From NCBI GenBank assembly GCA_016800925.1, contig JABCPU010000060.1:62001-126000 (forward strand): DNA of 64,000 nt. The letters run 5' to 3'. Within the stretch, counting starts at the first letter, position 1. Each line of letters begins with the position of its first letter. Of the stretch, positions 32,050 through 43,348 are shown piece by piece. A model generated the notes under the pieces. It had not been told where the DNA came from. It did not search any database and worked only from the letters and a program-made list of their open reading frames with translations. The stretch comes from Suillus spraguei (lineage: Eukaryota; Basidiomycota; Agaricomycetes; Boletales; Suillaceae). Both the position numbers and the translations under genes were made by a program.

Positions 32050-34485
32050 AGGATTGCCGAAAGGAGGTAATTCATTTGCAGGGATACGGGGGAGTCGGAC
32101 TTCACCAAATGTAGTTTTTAGACGGCCTGTGGCATTGATATATTTAACTAAGTGTGGCGTGGCCTCTGGTTTGGTCAGAAGGAAGGGGATAGATGTTGCT
32201 TTGCGTCCGAGCGCTCCTATCAGGGCATGACATTCATGACAGTAGTGTGGACATATGGTCAGAAAGTGGAAGACTGTCTCTTCTATGTCACCGCAATGTG
32301 GGCAAGATGGCCTATTAGTGATTCCGATCCAATGAAGGTGTTTGTTGAGGGAGGCGTGTCCTGTGTGCAAAGCCATGTAGAGTCTGGTAAGCTTTTTGGG
32401 GAAGTCCGACGTGAGTTTCACAAAGGATCATTGCAGGAGTTTTGGGTCTATGTGGTTCATGCAGTTGTACTGTGGGGATTTGTACCATTGACGCTCCCAA
32501 CAAGTGTGGATGTCCTTGCAGTGTAGGCCTGGTTGTTGACTGAGATGGAGATGGGGTATGAGATATTCCGTTCTGTGGATATTAGTTGTGCTGCCAAAGT
32601 GAGACCTACTACCTCTTTGGCCTCAAAAACTGTGTTCCTTTTCCATACCTAGGTGAAAACATAGCGTTCTGGGTGGTCTCCCTGTTAGTTGTGTGACTTC
32701 GCACTTAATTAGTTCAGGACTTTCAGGACTTTCAGTACACTTTCGAGACATTGAGGACACTTCAATGACCGCACTTTTGGGACACTTTAAGGACATTACC
32801 ATGATAGGCATTGTTTACATTTATTTACACAAACTCGTCCATAGTCAGAGTTCATAGTCTTATATGCCTTGTGCATTGACTCTGAACTCTCAGGTATGAT
32901 ACATTTATATAGATACTTAATATATGTGTGCATTGACTCTGAACTCTCAGCTTGACTTCAAATACTCCCTGTGCAGAAAAGGGTGGCTGCTGCCCTGATG
33001 TTGTATTTGTATCCCGAGCCATCACTGAATACTTGTATTCTTTCTTCTAGCTGCTCATGTTCCAGAATAGTGTCCACCCTGGACTTGGCGATGTGAGAGG
33101 TCCACAGGTTCTCAGAGGATGGATGATGATGGGATGGGATGAGAGTCTCCACTGTGTCGGGGTCAATGTCAAAACAATGGGTGAGCTTGTGGAGGGATGA
33201 CCAATGCAATCTTATGAGGTGTTCCGTGGCTCTTCATAGAGATCATAGAGAGGATGAGTTTTTGGGTGGGTAGTGAGGTGGACAGTGGCCCTATGGCATG
33301 TATTCTGGAGGAGGAGGGCAGGTGGGAGCAGGTTGGCGTGGGCATCAGGAATGTCTGATGCTGTAGTTTTCATAGTGCCGGTGACTGCAAGTGCAGCCAT
33401 AACACTGTACCATGGAAATTTTCTGGCTACTCCCATAGATCCCCATTGGAGGCTCTCAGTACCTTCCTTATATACAAGCGAGAACTATAAGTCTGCCACA
33501 TAGAGCCTCTTTGGTAACGCAATGGCCTGGTATAACTGATGCATTAGCTGTAACGGAATGCCTTTAGCTGCAGAAGAAAGATGATGCAGCTGGCAGACAT
33601 AAGCAGTTCCTCGTGCTACCACGCTATCCACTTGCGCTTTCCATCTAAGCTCCTGGTCTAATATCACCCCTAACAAGTGGTGGGTCATGTCAGCAAGAAT
33701 ATGGTGAGCTTCTGCAAAGGTCTTTGCTATCGCTATGAAGGCAGTGTCATCGATAAATGCCAGGGTTAGTTCCTTGAGTGATTTGCGGCCCATATGAGGT
33801 TTGGCTACGTCCACCAGTCCGGAGCTGTAGATAATATGGAGTATCATTGACAAAGGATCTCCTTGCCCAATCCCATTAGTTACAGTGAACCAGTCCTAGA
33901 CATATCCATTGAATTTAAGCTGCATTTGTCTATTCATAAGTACCTGCTCCATGAGAAAAATGAGGTCACCTGGTATGCAGCGACACCGCATGTTATGAAG
34001 GAGTTGGGACATGATGGTGTTGGGAAAGGCTCCCTCAATGTCCAGAAAGAGTACTGAGACTACTTTCTGCGATCTCCAAGCATTTTTTGATTGTATTTTC
34101 CAGCAAATGAAGTGAGTCTGTTGTGAATCTTCCTGGGCAGCCTCCGAAGTGGGTGTTGGGGAGTAGGCAATAGTGTTCCAGGACATATGTCAATTGATCT
34201 GCTGCAACTGCAGTGAGGAGTTTCCCCATGGTGTTAAGTAATGTGATTGGGTGATATGCTTTCAGAACCGAGTAGTTAGGTTTCCCTGGTTTCCGTAGGA
34301 CTACTGTTGTGAAACACCGCCAAGGTTGGTTGTATACACGATGTGAGATGACAGCGTTGAAAAGATGGGTGAGGTAGGGAGTAGGGTGTTAGTACATTCT
34401 TTGAATACTATGTTACAAATACCATCAGGGCCGGGCGCCTTGTATCCACTGAGTTTGGTGATCACTTTCTCCACTTTTCTTTCCC
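32050..34485 (-). pseudogene. Non-LTR retrotransposon (LINE) remnant: RT, RNase H, zinc knuckle
   Basis: Minus strand, in order from 34485: RT with KLSGYKAPGPDGICNIVFKE, a Gly-rich GKLLTAVAADQL and GCPGRFTTDSL stretch, LFLDIEGAFPN (motif A) and LAFIDDTAFIA (motif C). Then come a linker with SDIPDAHANLLPPALLLQ, RNase H with RIQVFSDGSGYKYNIRAAAT, and a C-terminal zinc knuckle CPHCGDIEETVFHFLTICPH. The layout fits RNase H-bearing fungal LINEs (Tad1-like; not certain). The 5' end is missing and lies inside a Gypsy RT, as for a 5'-truncated insertion. A 274-bp repeat splits RNase H from the knuckle at 32684-32957. Confidence 0.82.
32684..32957 (-). repeat. About 275-bp dispersed repeat, copy 1, inside the LINE
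   Basis: It begins GTTAGTTGTGTGACTTCGCA and ends with GAACTCTCAGCTTGACT. It carries two direct copies of GTGCATTGACTCTGAACTCT about 57 bp apart, and a run of GGACACTT/GGACTTTCAG words. The second copy, in reverse orientation, is at 40338-40612. No coding content and no inverted termini. It may be a small non-autonomous element or a short LTR. Confidence 0.7.
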
Positions 34486-36776
34486 ACAAAGAAGAAACCA
34501 CTGGCTTGGGGTGACTTCAATTCTGAGATGAAACCTTTCGCAACGTTTTCATCAATAAACGTTTTGACGGCAGCGCATTCTTTTTCTGATAGCGGGTAAA
34601 CCATAGACATGCGGGGAATAAAACCGGGTTTAGTATCGATCTGATGATCAATGCCAGGGCGTTCAGGAGGTAATTTGTTCAGTCCATTTTTAGTGAAGGT
34701 GTCCGCAAAATCATGCAAGTATTCCGGAACCAATTCTTCAAAGGATCTCTTTTTCTTTTCCTTCTCATCCGTGGCGAATTCCTGAGCTTTGTTACTGTAT
34801 TTCGGAGGAGGAAGGGAGATCGTGGAGTAATTGGGGAGTTGTTCGAGTCGCGAAGTCCCATCACGTGTAAGGGGTGTATCCATGGATACTTCTTCAATGA
34901 TTCTCATGCTAACTCCATCGGCATCGTATTCCACAAGAAATTCTCCATCTCCAAGTTCGTAAGAGGAAATTTCACGGACTTCTGGTGCCTGCCAGACATC
35001 TTGCATGGTGTTGAATTGGTCATCATCCTCTGTTGGAATCAACGAGGGCATGGGTTCTTCTTCATCAAGGATTTCTTCAACTGAAGGAGTATGTTGAAGA
35101 GTTTTCGGAGGAACATAGAACTTGGATAGTTTCGGTACATTTGTATCTCTTCCAGGGATTTCTTCTTCTGCTTTTCTTTTCCCATGCTTTTGTTCCTCTA
35201 TTGGTCGTTGTTCAATAGGCTCTGGTCTGGTCCGATATTCGGGCTCAGATTCATTTTTGCATTTCTCTGTGCAGGGAATCGGTGATACTGCTCGTGGTAG
35301 TTGTACACGAGGAGTAGGTTCCATGGTATGCGGCATTTGTACTTCTGGTTCGGGATCTTTAGGAGTAGAAGGAGGACTGATGAGGGATCTTGGAAGTTGG
35401 AGTGTTGCCATTTCTTAGGGTAACAGTGGAAATCTGGGGCAACCCATTTTTCTTCCTATCTGCATCCATATCAATTTCGATTTCATCTGATTTCGTTGTT
35501 CGAGGGAGAACCAGTGTTTCAGCAGCCCAATCTATACTTGGGTTCATTGCACATAACCATGGGATCCCTAGAAGGATTTGATCCCTTCTTCCCAGTTTGG
35601 TGATATTGAATTTTCCATACATGGTTCGTTCATCAATTTTGACCACTAAGAGACAGTAGTGCGTAATCGGTCCCCCTTTGATATAGGTCCCATCTGCAGT
35701 TGTGACTTTGAAAGGCTTGTCAAGTTTTCTTTTAGTGATTTTATGGAGTTTCACAAACTCCTCTGAGATGAAGGTTCCGGCTGCTCCGGAATCTATAACA
35801 GCGGTGGTGTCGACGGATTTTAAACGCGTATGCGAGTGAAGGGTGATAGGAACACGAAGTTCTTTTCTTTCACCTACAGCACGTACAAGTCTTAGTAATA
35901 CATTGGGAGAAACATACGTTGAATCTTTGTTTCTCCAATTCAAAAATCCTCCACAACTTGTCTTACGGTTCCTTCGTCTTCTTCTTCATCCTTGACTTCG
36001 GTTTGTCGGAGCGGGGTTTTCTTCTTTCTGTCAGGACAGTTATGAATACAGTGTCCTGTCTTCTTGCATCCGAAGCATTGTCCCTTCTTCATGCATTCGG
36101 ATCTCTCTGTGTCGGAGATTCAATCTACGACCATTGCATTGGAATCACGATTAGGTGTGTATCGAGCATTTCCATAGTTCTTCTTCTTCTGTTGTGGAGC
36201 ATGACGTGTCCTCATGGCTTGAAGACGATGATGGGAATTGTCAATGGAAACGCATTGTAGTACAACATCTCGGAATACTTCTGAGACATCTCCTAGTGCG
36301 AAAAGCTTTGTAAGGATGCCCCAATTCAGACCATCTTGGAAGAATTGGATCTTCGTTGCATTGTCGGTGTTATGAGCCTTGGCTGCAAGTGCCTCAAAGT
36401 CAGTGATGTAGGTATGGAGATCTCCGCTTCCTTGTTTGAGGTCCCTGAGTTTCGTGAGTGCGGTTCCCTTGGTATCCACTGGGTCGAAAGCTTCTTTGAA
36501 GCTTTTCATAAAATCCACCAATGTCCCATAGCCAACTTTTTGTCCAGAGGTGTCGGTTGATTGAGCATGGTCAAGAAATTGCTCTTTCCAAGATTTAGCA
36601 TTTTTCTCAGTCATAAAGGATGTTATGAAAATGATCTTCTGCTTGTCGGTGGTGTAAAGCTTTTCATTGATGTCGAAGCATAGATTGCATGACTGGGTAA
36701 ATTCATGAGAGTTGTCGCAATCTCCATCAAAACCAGTTGGCTGACCGATTTTGTATTCGAATTCTTTGGTTGTCAT
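34485..36776 (-). pseudogene. B-type Ty3/Gypsy gag-pol, copy 1 (capsid, zinc knuckle, protease, start of RT)
   Basis: Minus strand. The capsid frame 36776-36120 (218 codons, MTTKEFEYKIGQPTGF to SNAMVVD) is open and ends at TGA 36120-36122. The same frame goes on to the zinc knuckle CFGCKKTGHCIHNC and ends at TGA 35940-35942 after VVEDF. The protease follows in a shifted frame (35943-35359) with AVIDSGAAGTFI intact and DQILLGIPWL. A linker and the N-terminal RT (LPPERPGIDHQIDTKPGFIP, VAKGFISELKSPQASGFFF) run to the LINE junction near 34485. The 5' LTR is the B copy at 36906-37378, 130 bp upstream of the gag start. RT core, RNase H and integrase are absent. Confidence 0.9.
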
Positions 36777-36905
36777 ATTTGGCGATTCGTCTGGTGAGTT
36801 ATACTTTCTCAGTGCCTACATGTGCTGTCTTGCTGTCCGTTAGGGCTTATCAGGGTTCAGGGTCGAAGACTGGATAGTTGACGATCAGGATGGACTTTAA
36901 TCTTT

Positions 36906-37378
36906 TGTTACGAACTGGGGTGGCATCACCAGCGACAGTGAAAAGACACTGACGGTCGACTGGGAAGTTCTACAATGTCCAAAAGAGGACAAGGTGAAAG
37001 TACAAGGAACGCGTTCCGAGTATGATCAAGGGTTTGGCCTCAAAGACAAGTCTAAAAGGTTCTACAAGAATAGAGACTAAGGCTAAGGAGTGCTTAGACT
37101 TAGAGACGATTCAAGATGACTTAGGTTGGAGACCTAAGCGAAGGATATTCCAGGTAAAACCCAGTAAGATTAAAGTAAGGTATACAAGCGTAATACAACA
37201 TGCTTAAATAGGTCGATATGTGCACACGGACCAAGAGAGACATGAGAATGTAAGTGCGTATCCAAAGAAGGAAGGCAACTATAGTACAGATGTGTTGAGC
37301 ATATGAGTCAGAGTCTTGTTACGTAATATACAAAGTAAAGGAGACAGAAAATGAATAGGGGCACGTACAATTGTAACA
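36906..37378 (-). mobile_element. B LTR, 5' LTR of Gypsy copy 1
   Basis: 473 bp, TGTTACGAACTGGGGTGGCA to GCACGTACAATTGTAACA on the plus strand. In the sense direction it ends CAGTTCGTAACA and is followed by AAAGATTAAAGTCCATCC, the leader of the gag at 36776. This ties family B to this element. The outer flank is GAAGG. Confidence 0.88.
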
Positions 37379-37651
37379 GAAGGTGAATACTGGCCTTATT
37401 TCTAGATTTATTGACATCTATTTCAATTTCATTGGATTTTGGGGTTATGGAAAGAGAGGAGAGTTCCAACTATCAAATCAATATGAGGGTTTATTACATG
37501 GAGCTAAGGGATGCCAAGTCTGGTGATATTGAACTTCCCTATCATGGTTTGTTCATCTATCTTGATAATCAAGATGCAAGTATTAGGATATCAGGCCACT
37601 TTTAGAATAGCTGCCATTGGCAGTAGTAACCTTGAAGGGTTTCTTCAGGAC
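37379..37651 (-). pseudogene. Gypsy protease-region fragment
   Basis: Read on the minus strand the fragment follows the protease end of the B-type element (compare 35440-35720): the segments opposite GACATCTATTTCAATTTCAT and TGGTGATATTGAACTTCC correspond to the linker and the KFNI region. It is diverged and has stops. It shows that another B-type copy lay here before the present insertions. Confidence 0.55.
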
Positions 37652-37911
37652 TGTCATATACCATACATCTGATCTGAGATCCAATCAGATCCAATCAACA
37701 CATCTGAACCTTCCTACTTCTTGCACTCTAACTCCATTATGAATACCTGTGCCTATCTCCTTTTGGTACTCTCCTGTCTCCAGTATTTCAGCTATGTATA
37801 TTTCTGTCCTGCTTATTGAACCGCTACCTATGTTTCATTTCCAACTTGTGCTTACTGATCAGCTGTGCTTTACTCATAATGTCTGTTATACTTTGTACAT
37901 AGCCCTTGGTC
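37652..37911 (+). mobile_element. A-family LTR 5' fragment
   Basis: TGTCATATACCATACATCTG to GTACATAGCCCTTGGTC, the first about 260 bp of the sense LTR, then an abrupt switch to unrelated sequence. A similar truncation is at 46306-46609. Confidence 0.78.
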
Positions 37912-38650
37912 TTTGGTTGCCATAGTGATTCTTCTTGTGGGGGAAGCTATCTGTGCTGTGTCACACCACACAGAGAGTGGTGGAAATGATGATGGCCAAA
38001 AACCATCAGGTGTGTCATTAACATCTTTCTATTTCATAGCTTAAATGCAGCTAAATTCTGCTAATGGCCACCTGCATGGGTCAGGTGGCATCAAGTCATA
38101 TATACCTAAATCGTAGTGACAGTGAAGAGAGCTCCCCATCTGACAGTGACTGGGCTGCTGACCAAGAGCAGCATAAGAAAGCATGGCAAGCTGCTGCTGA
38201 TGCTGCTGTGAATGATGTGACAATGACAAGGGTTCCCCTGCAACCAACCCCTCATCTTGTTATATACCATGCATTCAGGTCCAGATCAGATCCAATCCGT
38301 ATATATCCAGACATCACATCCATGTCCATATCTGATCTGTGCTCATATCTTAAACTATTCCTGTGCACCTGCACATTACCCCTTTTAGATTATACCTGTG
38401 TTTCCAGCTTTTTGTTATCTCTACCTCCATCTTGATAAGATATTTCATACAAGTTCCATTTCTGAGTTCATAGCCTCATGTTCTGTTGTACTTACTAATG
38501 TGTTTCCACATGCTTCAGACATAGCCTCAGACCATCCTTACTTACCTTCCACTACAGTATATAAACTTGTAGTACAACTCCTGCAGACCTCTGTCTGATG
38601 ATTGCTTTCCTATAACTCCATTTGTGTTCTCCTATTGGGCTCTGGCCCTT

Positions 38651-39396
38651 TGTTAAGACTGTACTCAAAGGTAGAGAGATCTGAAGGGCTTTGGCCTCAG
38701 TTTGTGCACTGTGCCCCTTTCTCGAGTAATGCCCCTTATTTCAAGGAGAAGTTATTCGTCCGAAGATCCGGAAGGAGTTGCGTGATGGATCCGGACATCC
38801 GAAGGTTATTCGGAACGTAAGGATAGAACAAAGATTAAGGCTAGCTTCGGAACGAGTTCCTAACTAGAAACTAATGGAGGTAGACTATCCGAAGATAGAG
38901 TCGGAGATATAGACTATAGGAATCAATCCTAAGTCTCGGAAGGTGACTTTAGAGCAGAGGGTGGCTCAAGTCCGGAAGAAGCGGAATGAGTAGAATCTAA
39001 GATGATATTCGAACTAAGGTTCTACGGAGATCTACAAGTGGTTTATATACTGTAAGTATCTAAGACGGATAATCAGCAAGTCCGGGACCGAGGGCTATGT
39101 ACGAAGTGTAACAGAAGTCTATTAGTTAATGCACAGCGGATCAGTAAGCATGAATCGGAAATGAACACAGGAAACGGATCAGTGACACAGGATGGAAATA
39201 TAAACAGCCGGAATACCGGAAACAGGAGGAATGACGAAAGGGGATAGACGCAGATATACACAAGGGAGTTAAGGTGCGAGAAGTGAGCACATTCGGATGG
39301 ATGGTCCGGACAGGATCTGTGGACTGGACGGATATGGAATCGATTGGATCTGGTCGGATATGGTCGGATCTGAGATTAGAAGTATGGTATATGACA
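38651..39396 (-). mobile_element. A-family solo LTR nested in C3, TSD CCCTT
   Basis: 746 bp, TGTTAAGACTGTACTCAAAG to GTATGGTATATGACA on the plus strand. CCCTT is at 38646-38650 and 39397-39401. Joining the flanks gives the C sequence CTCTGGCCCTTGTAAGCTTC, as found uninterrupted at 44770. Confidence 0.93.
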
Positions 39397-39453
39397 CCCT
39401 TGTAAGCTTCCAGCTTGGACCTATGGGATTACTCCCTAGGCAGGAGCCTAGTG

Positions 39454-39584
39454 TAGCTCTGTGGATCTTGGGGGAAGTGTTACTACTATAGAGGAGTAGG
39501 TCTGGTAGTCTATACTATCTCTACACTATATCCAGACCTACTCTTCTATAGTAGTCAACACTTCCCCTAAGATCCACAGAGCTA
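39454..39584. repeat. Palindrome with 52/53-bp arms and 26-bp loop in C3
   Basis: The left arm 39454-39505 starts TAGCTCTGTGGATCTTGGGG. The right arm 39532-39584 is its reverse complement with two substitutions and one 1-base gap. Both arms are C-family sequence, which in other copies occurs once, so one arm is an inverted duplication created after insertion. Confidence 0.88.
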
Positions 39585-40337
39585 TGCTCATCCAATCATC
39601 CACTCCTCCGCTCTTCCAATCTCTAGACCACCAGATCTATCCTATTCTATCCTCCAGTGGATCATCTTTCCCTCTGGAGCTCCACTCCTATCCTGCCCTG
39701 GACTTTGTCCAGCAGTCCATCTTCCATCCAAGCCCCTGTGACCTTCTGACCCTCCAGTACAACCACCCACAGGAAACCAGGCTTCTGAGTAGCTGAGGTT
39801 TTCCGTGTTGTAAACACATCCCCACCATAGTTGACTTCCACACAAAAGAAAAGTCCAGGGTGATGAACATAATGGCAGCAAAGATGAGGATGACAAGGAC
39901 TTTGTGAAGACCAAAGGAAGATTGCCTCAGGCAAGTATCTCAAAGGCACAGGAGCTTGGGAAGAAGATGTTGGAAGCCACCAGAGTACTCAGCAAAGAAT
40001 ATGAGAAGAGTGCGAGAATAATCCTAATTGAGGTGGGTTTGACAATGAAGCCTACAAGGAGTCTCTGTGGAACCAACATCAGGCATGGTTTGCGGCTGCC
40101 TGCCCTCCACCTAAAGGAGCATCAGGAGCTGTGTTTCTAGGTGTGTTGCTGTCCTCATTATTGTTCTGGTTGGTCCTAACGACTTTTGCAGCAGATTTAA
40201 AGGCTTGGATGGTGAAGCAATGAGCTTATTACAAGGCTCACCCACACAATGACCCTGAGCATGCTTCAGTGTGGAAGGAGATCCAGGAGCACTGAGATCA
40301 TGCTGTTGTGGGTTCAACTGAGGACCTTACTATTTGT

Positions 40338-40612
40338 AGTCAAGCTAAGAGTTCAGAGTCAATGCACACATATATTGAGTATCTATATAAATGTATCATA
40401 CCTAAGAGTTCAGAGTCAATGCACAAGGCATATAAGACTATGAACTCTGACTATGGACGAGTTTATGTAAATAAATGTAAACAATGCCTATCATGGTAAT
40501 GTCCTTAAAGTGTCCCAAAAGTGCGGTCATTGAAGTGTCCTTAATGTCTCGAAAGTGTACTGAAAGTCCTGAAAGTCCTTGAACTAATTAAGTGCGAAGT
40601 CACACAACTAAC
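40338..40612 (+). repeat. About 275-bp dispersed repeat, copy 2
   Basis: The reverse complement of the repeat at 32684-32957, beginning AGTCAAGCTAAGAGTTCAGA and ending CGAAGTCACACAACTAAC. It has the same internal duplication of AGAGTTCAGAGTCAATGCAC. The two copies differ at few positions. It interrupts the reading frame described at 38064-41170. Confidence 0.72.
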
Positions 40613-41170
40613 ACTTACATCATGATGTGCTACAGGTCTTATGGTGGCTGTTTGTGATGCTTTCACAAAATTGATGAGTGTCATATTCATACTACCTTGA
40701 TCCAAAGACTAACTATGATCAAGGCTGTGTACTGGCACCACACCCATGCATTCATATTGCCAGTGTCGCAATATTTCCTAGTGACAAAGAGGTAGCCACC
40801 AGGCATCAATAGGACTGTTCACCAGCTCTGACATGATAAAGCCCTCATCAACACACACCAACTTGATATCAAGTGTTGGTTAGATGAGCTCACCACAATC
40901 CTTAAGTATGCCTTTTGAGGTTAGTGCTAAATCACTTCTTGGGACCTACAGGATGAACACAACTCCTTTCCAAATGACCCCAATTCACCACTCACCACTC
41001 GCTGGGCATACAAGACTCATCCATGGTTTCCCCTTGTCCCTTTAAATCTCAGCTTTGACAGACCCATATTTGAGTGTCTCAACCACTCATTATTTTCTCT
41101 GCATACACAGCTCAATGGCCAGGGAAAGCATATCCTCCATCATGACATCACTTTGGTCACTCCATTTCAG

Positions 41171-41529
41171 GTACCTCTCAGGTTGTATTATACATATAAG
41201 GGTTTTCACCTAGGGGGTGCTTTTTGGGTGTCTGGCCAGTTTTCTGGTCTTTCCCGTGATAGGGTCCAAAATACAATGTGTTGGGCATGGTTTATGGATC
41301 AAAATAATTTTTGTATGGGAAAGACTACATTGGACCACACATACATTGGTATTTCCCATGGTGTAGGGGTGTTAGGGGTCCTATTATGACCAAAAACTTT
41401 GCCCAAAAAAAATCAAAATTGTAGCCAAGCCAATGTGTCCTATAATGACTATAATGCCTATGAGAAAATTTTCCAAAATAGGTCAGAAAACTGCAAAATG
41501 AGCATTCATTCACCCCACCCCCCAGCCCA
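41171..41529. other. Unassigned sequence
   Basis: About 360 bp with imperfect direct words (GTCCTATTATGACC, GTCCTATAATGACT; ATTGGACCACACATACATTG) that could be the end of a DNA transposon. No coding content was recognised. Confidence 0.3.
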
Positions 41530-43084
41530 GGATCCTGACCCAATCCATCTGTCCGATCTCATCCACCCGTCCGATCCATGTCCATATCCAATCTGTGTCC
41601 ATATCCAATCCATGCTCATATCCGAAACTATTTCCATGCACCTGCGCATTACTCCTTTTAGGTTATACTTGTGTCCAGCTTTCAATTATCTCTGCACCTC
41701 TTGTTACAGTCGTACGTACCCCTATTCATTTTCTCATCTCCTTTACTTTGTATATTATGTAACATGACTCTGACTCGTATGCTCAACGCATCTGTACTAT
41801 AGTTGCCTTCCTTCTTCAGAATACGCACTTACATTCTCACACCTCTCTTGGTCCGTGCGCACATATTGGCTTATTTAAGCACATTGTACTATGCTTGTAT
41901 ACCTTACTTTAATCTTACTGGGTTTTACCTGGGATATCCTTCACTTAGGTCTCCAACCTAAGTCGTCTGAATCGTCTCTAAGCCTAAGCACTCCTTAGTC
42001 TTAGTCTCTATTCTACTGGTTGTCTTAGAGTTGTGACTCTTTGACTGAACCCTTGATCCTACTTGGAATCCCTCCTAAGTAGCAGTCCTCGTTCTCTTTT
42101 GAATGTAGTCGAACTTCCCAGCAGACTGTCTGTGTCTTATCACTGTTGCTGGTGACGCCACCCCAGTTTGTAACACCTCTGGCTTTTGGTGATCTCGACT
42201 TCCATCTTGATAAGATATTTCATACAAGTCTTATTTCCGAGTTCATAGCCTCGTGTTCCATTGTACTTATTAATGTGTTCCACATGCCTCAGACATAGCC
42301 TCGGACTATCCTTACTTGCCTTCCAGCATGCTACCTACAGTATATAAACTTGTAGTACAACTCCTGCAGACCTCAGTCTGATCATTGCTTTCCTACTTCT
42401 GTATATTCATCTGTCTACTCTGTATCTTGTTACCATGTCTATATAACTCCATTTCTGTTCTTGCACTTGGGCTCTGGCCCTTATAAGCTTCTGACTCAGG
42501 CCTATGGGATCATTCCCTAGGCCGGAGCTTTGACTCTATGTCCTATAACCTTTTCGGACTTCATCTGTTTCCTGTCTATCATCTGTGTCACCTCTGACTC
42601 TACCATTGGTAGTCTTATCCTGTCTGTTTCTATTCCAGACCTTGTCTGGAGTAGTCTATACTTTCCTTCTATAATATCCCTTCTATAATATCCGGACCTA
42701 CTCTATAGTAGTCAACACTTCTCTTAAAGATCCATAGAGCTACACTCCTCTGCTCCTCCGCTCTTCCAAGCTCCTGACCTTCAGACCTCTGGTCCTCCAG
42801 ATCTATCCTATCCTATCCTCTGACATCTGTGGGTTATCTTTCCCACTGGAGCTCTGCTCCTATCCTGTCCTGGACTTTGTCTGGCAGTCCATCCTCCATC
42901 CATTCTACTTTGGACTTGTTCCAGTAGTCTTACTATTACTCCCTACCCTCCGGAAATAGTTCTGACACATTTGGGGCACAGCATATGAGCTGAGGCCAAG
43001 CCCCTTTGACTTTCTGACCCTCCAGTACAACCCCATGTAAAGCCAGGACTTCTTAGTAGCCCTCAGTTTTGCATGGTCTTAACA
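41530..43084 (-). mobile_element. C-family LTR (copy C4), 5' truncated, with a B LTR inside
   Basis: The C pattern starts within the ATCC/ATATCC-rich zone (TCCATATCCAATCTGTGTCC), is split at 41702-42175, and runs to TTTTGCATGGTCTTAACA at 43084. The promoter-like CAGTATATAAACTTGTAGTA is at about 42349. The expected left end TGTCATATACTGTACG is missing. Confidence 0.82.
41702..42175 (+). mobile_element. B-family solo LTR nested in C4, TSD CCTCT
   Basis: 474 bp, TGTTACAGTCGTACGTACCC to CACCCCAGTTTGTAACA. CCTCT is duplicated at 41697-41701 and 42176-42180. Middle blocks: GGCTTATTTAAGCACATTGT and TACTGGGTTTTACCTGG. Confidence 0.93.
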
Positions 43085-43348
43085 CCAGTTCCTAACTTAG
43101 TCCGCTCTTCCAGAATCCCTATTTCCAGAATACCTCCAGCAAATATCTCCAGAATCTCCTCTGGAAATCCTTCGGATTCCCTTCAGAAACTTCATTGTAA
43201 ACTCATCCAGAAGCCCTCCAGATTCTTTTCCCCCTATACTCCAGCAATAACTTTATCAATAGGTAGCATGCTGGAAGGTAAGTACAGATAGTCTGAGGCT
43301 ATGTCTGAGGCATGCCAAAATACATTAGTAAGTACAATGGAACATAAG

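Larger units (their letters stand above)
38258..39816 (-). mobile_element. C-family LTR (copy C3), rearranged, with an A LTR inside; near-TSD CATC
   Basis: It begins TGTTATATACCATGCATTCA and ends GTTGTAAACA on the plus strand, so it is the reverse of C2. The flanks CATCT (38253-38257) and CATCC (39817-39821) match at four of five bases. An A LTR is nested at 38651-39396, and the sequence after it is rearranged into a palindrome (39454-39584) before returning to the C pattern. Confidence 0.78.
38064..41170 (+). pseudogene. Transposon-associated reading frame of unknown function, split by a C LTR and a 275-bp repeat
   Basis: Part 1 (38064-38257) reads an acidic, Ser-rich start and DWAADQEQHKKAWQAAADAA. 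After the C LTR (38258-39816) the frame resumes with KDEDDKDFVKTKGRLPQAS, AQELGKKMLEATRVLSKEYE, IILIEVGLTMK, NQHQAWFAAACPPPKGASG in a shifted frame, and HPHNDPEHASVWKEIQEHWD. The 275-bp repeat cuts it at 40338. From 40613 to 41170 weak coding traces continue (DQGCVLAPHPCIHIASVAIF). The string of helices with W..Y..HP is like a hypothetical protein I recall as common near Agaricomycete DNA transposons. Heavily frameshifted; no function proposed. Confidence 0.45.

Noticed and set aside
35930..35945. Programmed -1 frameshift signal (U-run before the stop) between gag and protease
   Set aside because: It fits copy 1, but in copy 2 the protease is in the gag frame because of a 4-base difference, so the case for slippage is not made; only the shared stop is reported.
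37022..37207. Identical 61-codon frames at 37022-37207 and 48440-48625
   Set aside because: Both are the middle of B LTRs; identity reflects LTR similarity, and the frame is not kept in other B copies.
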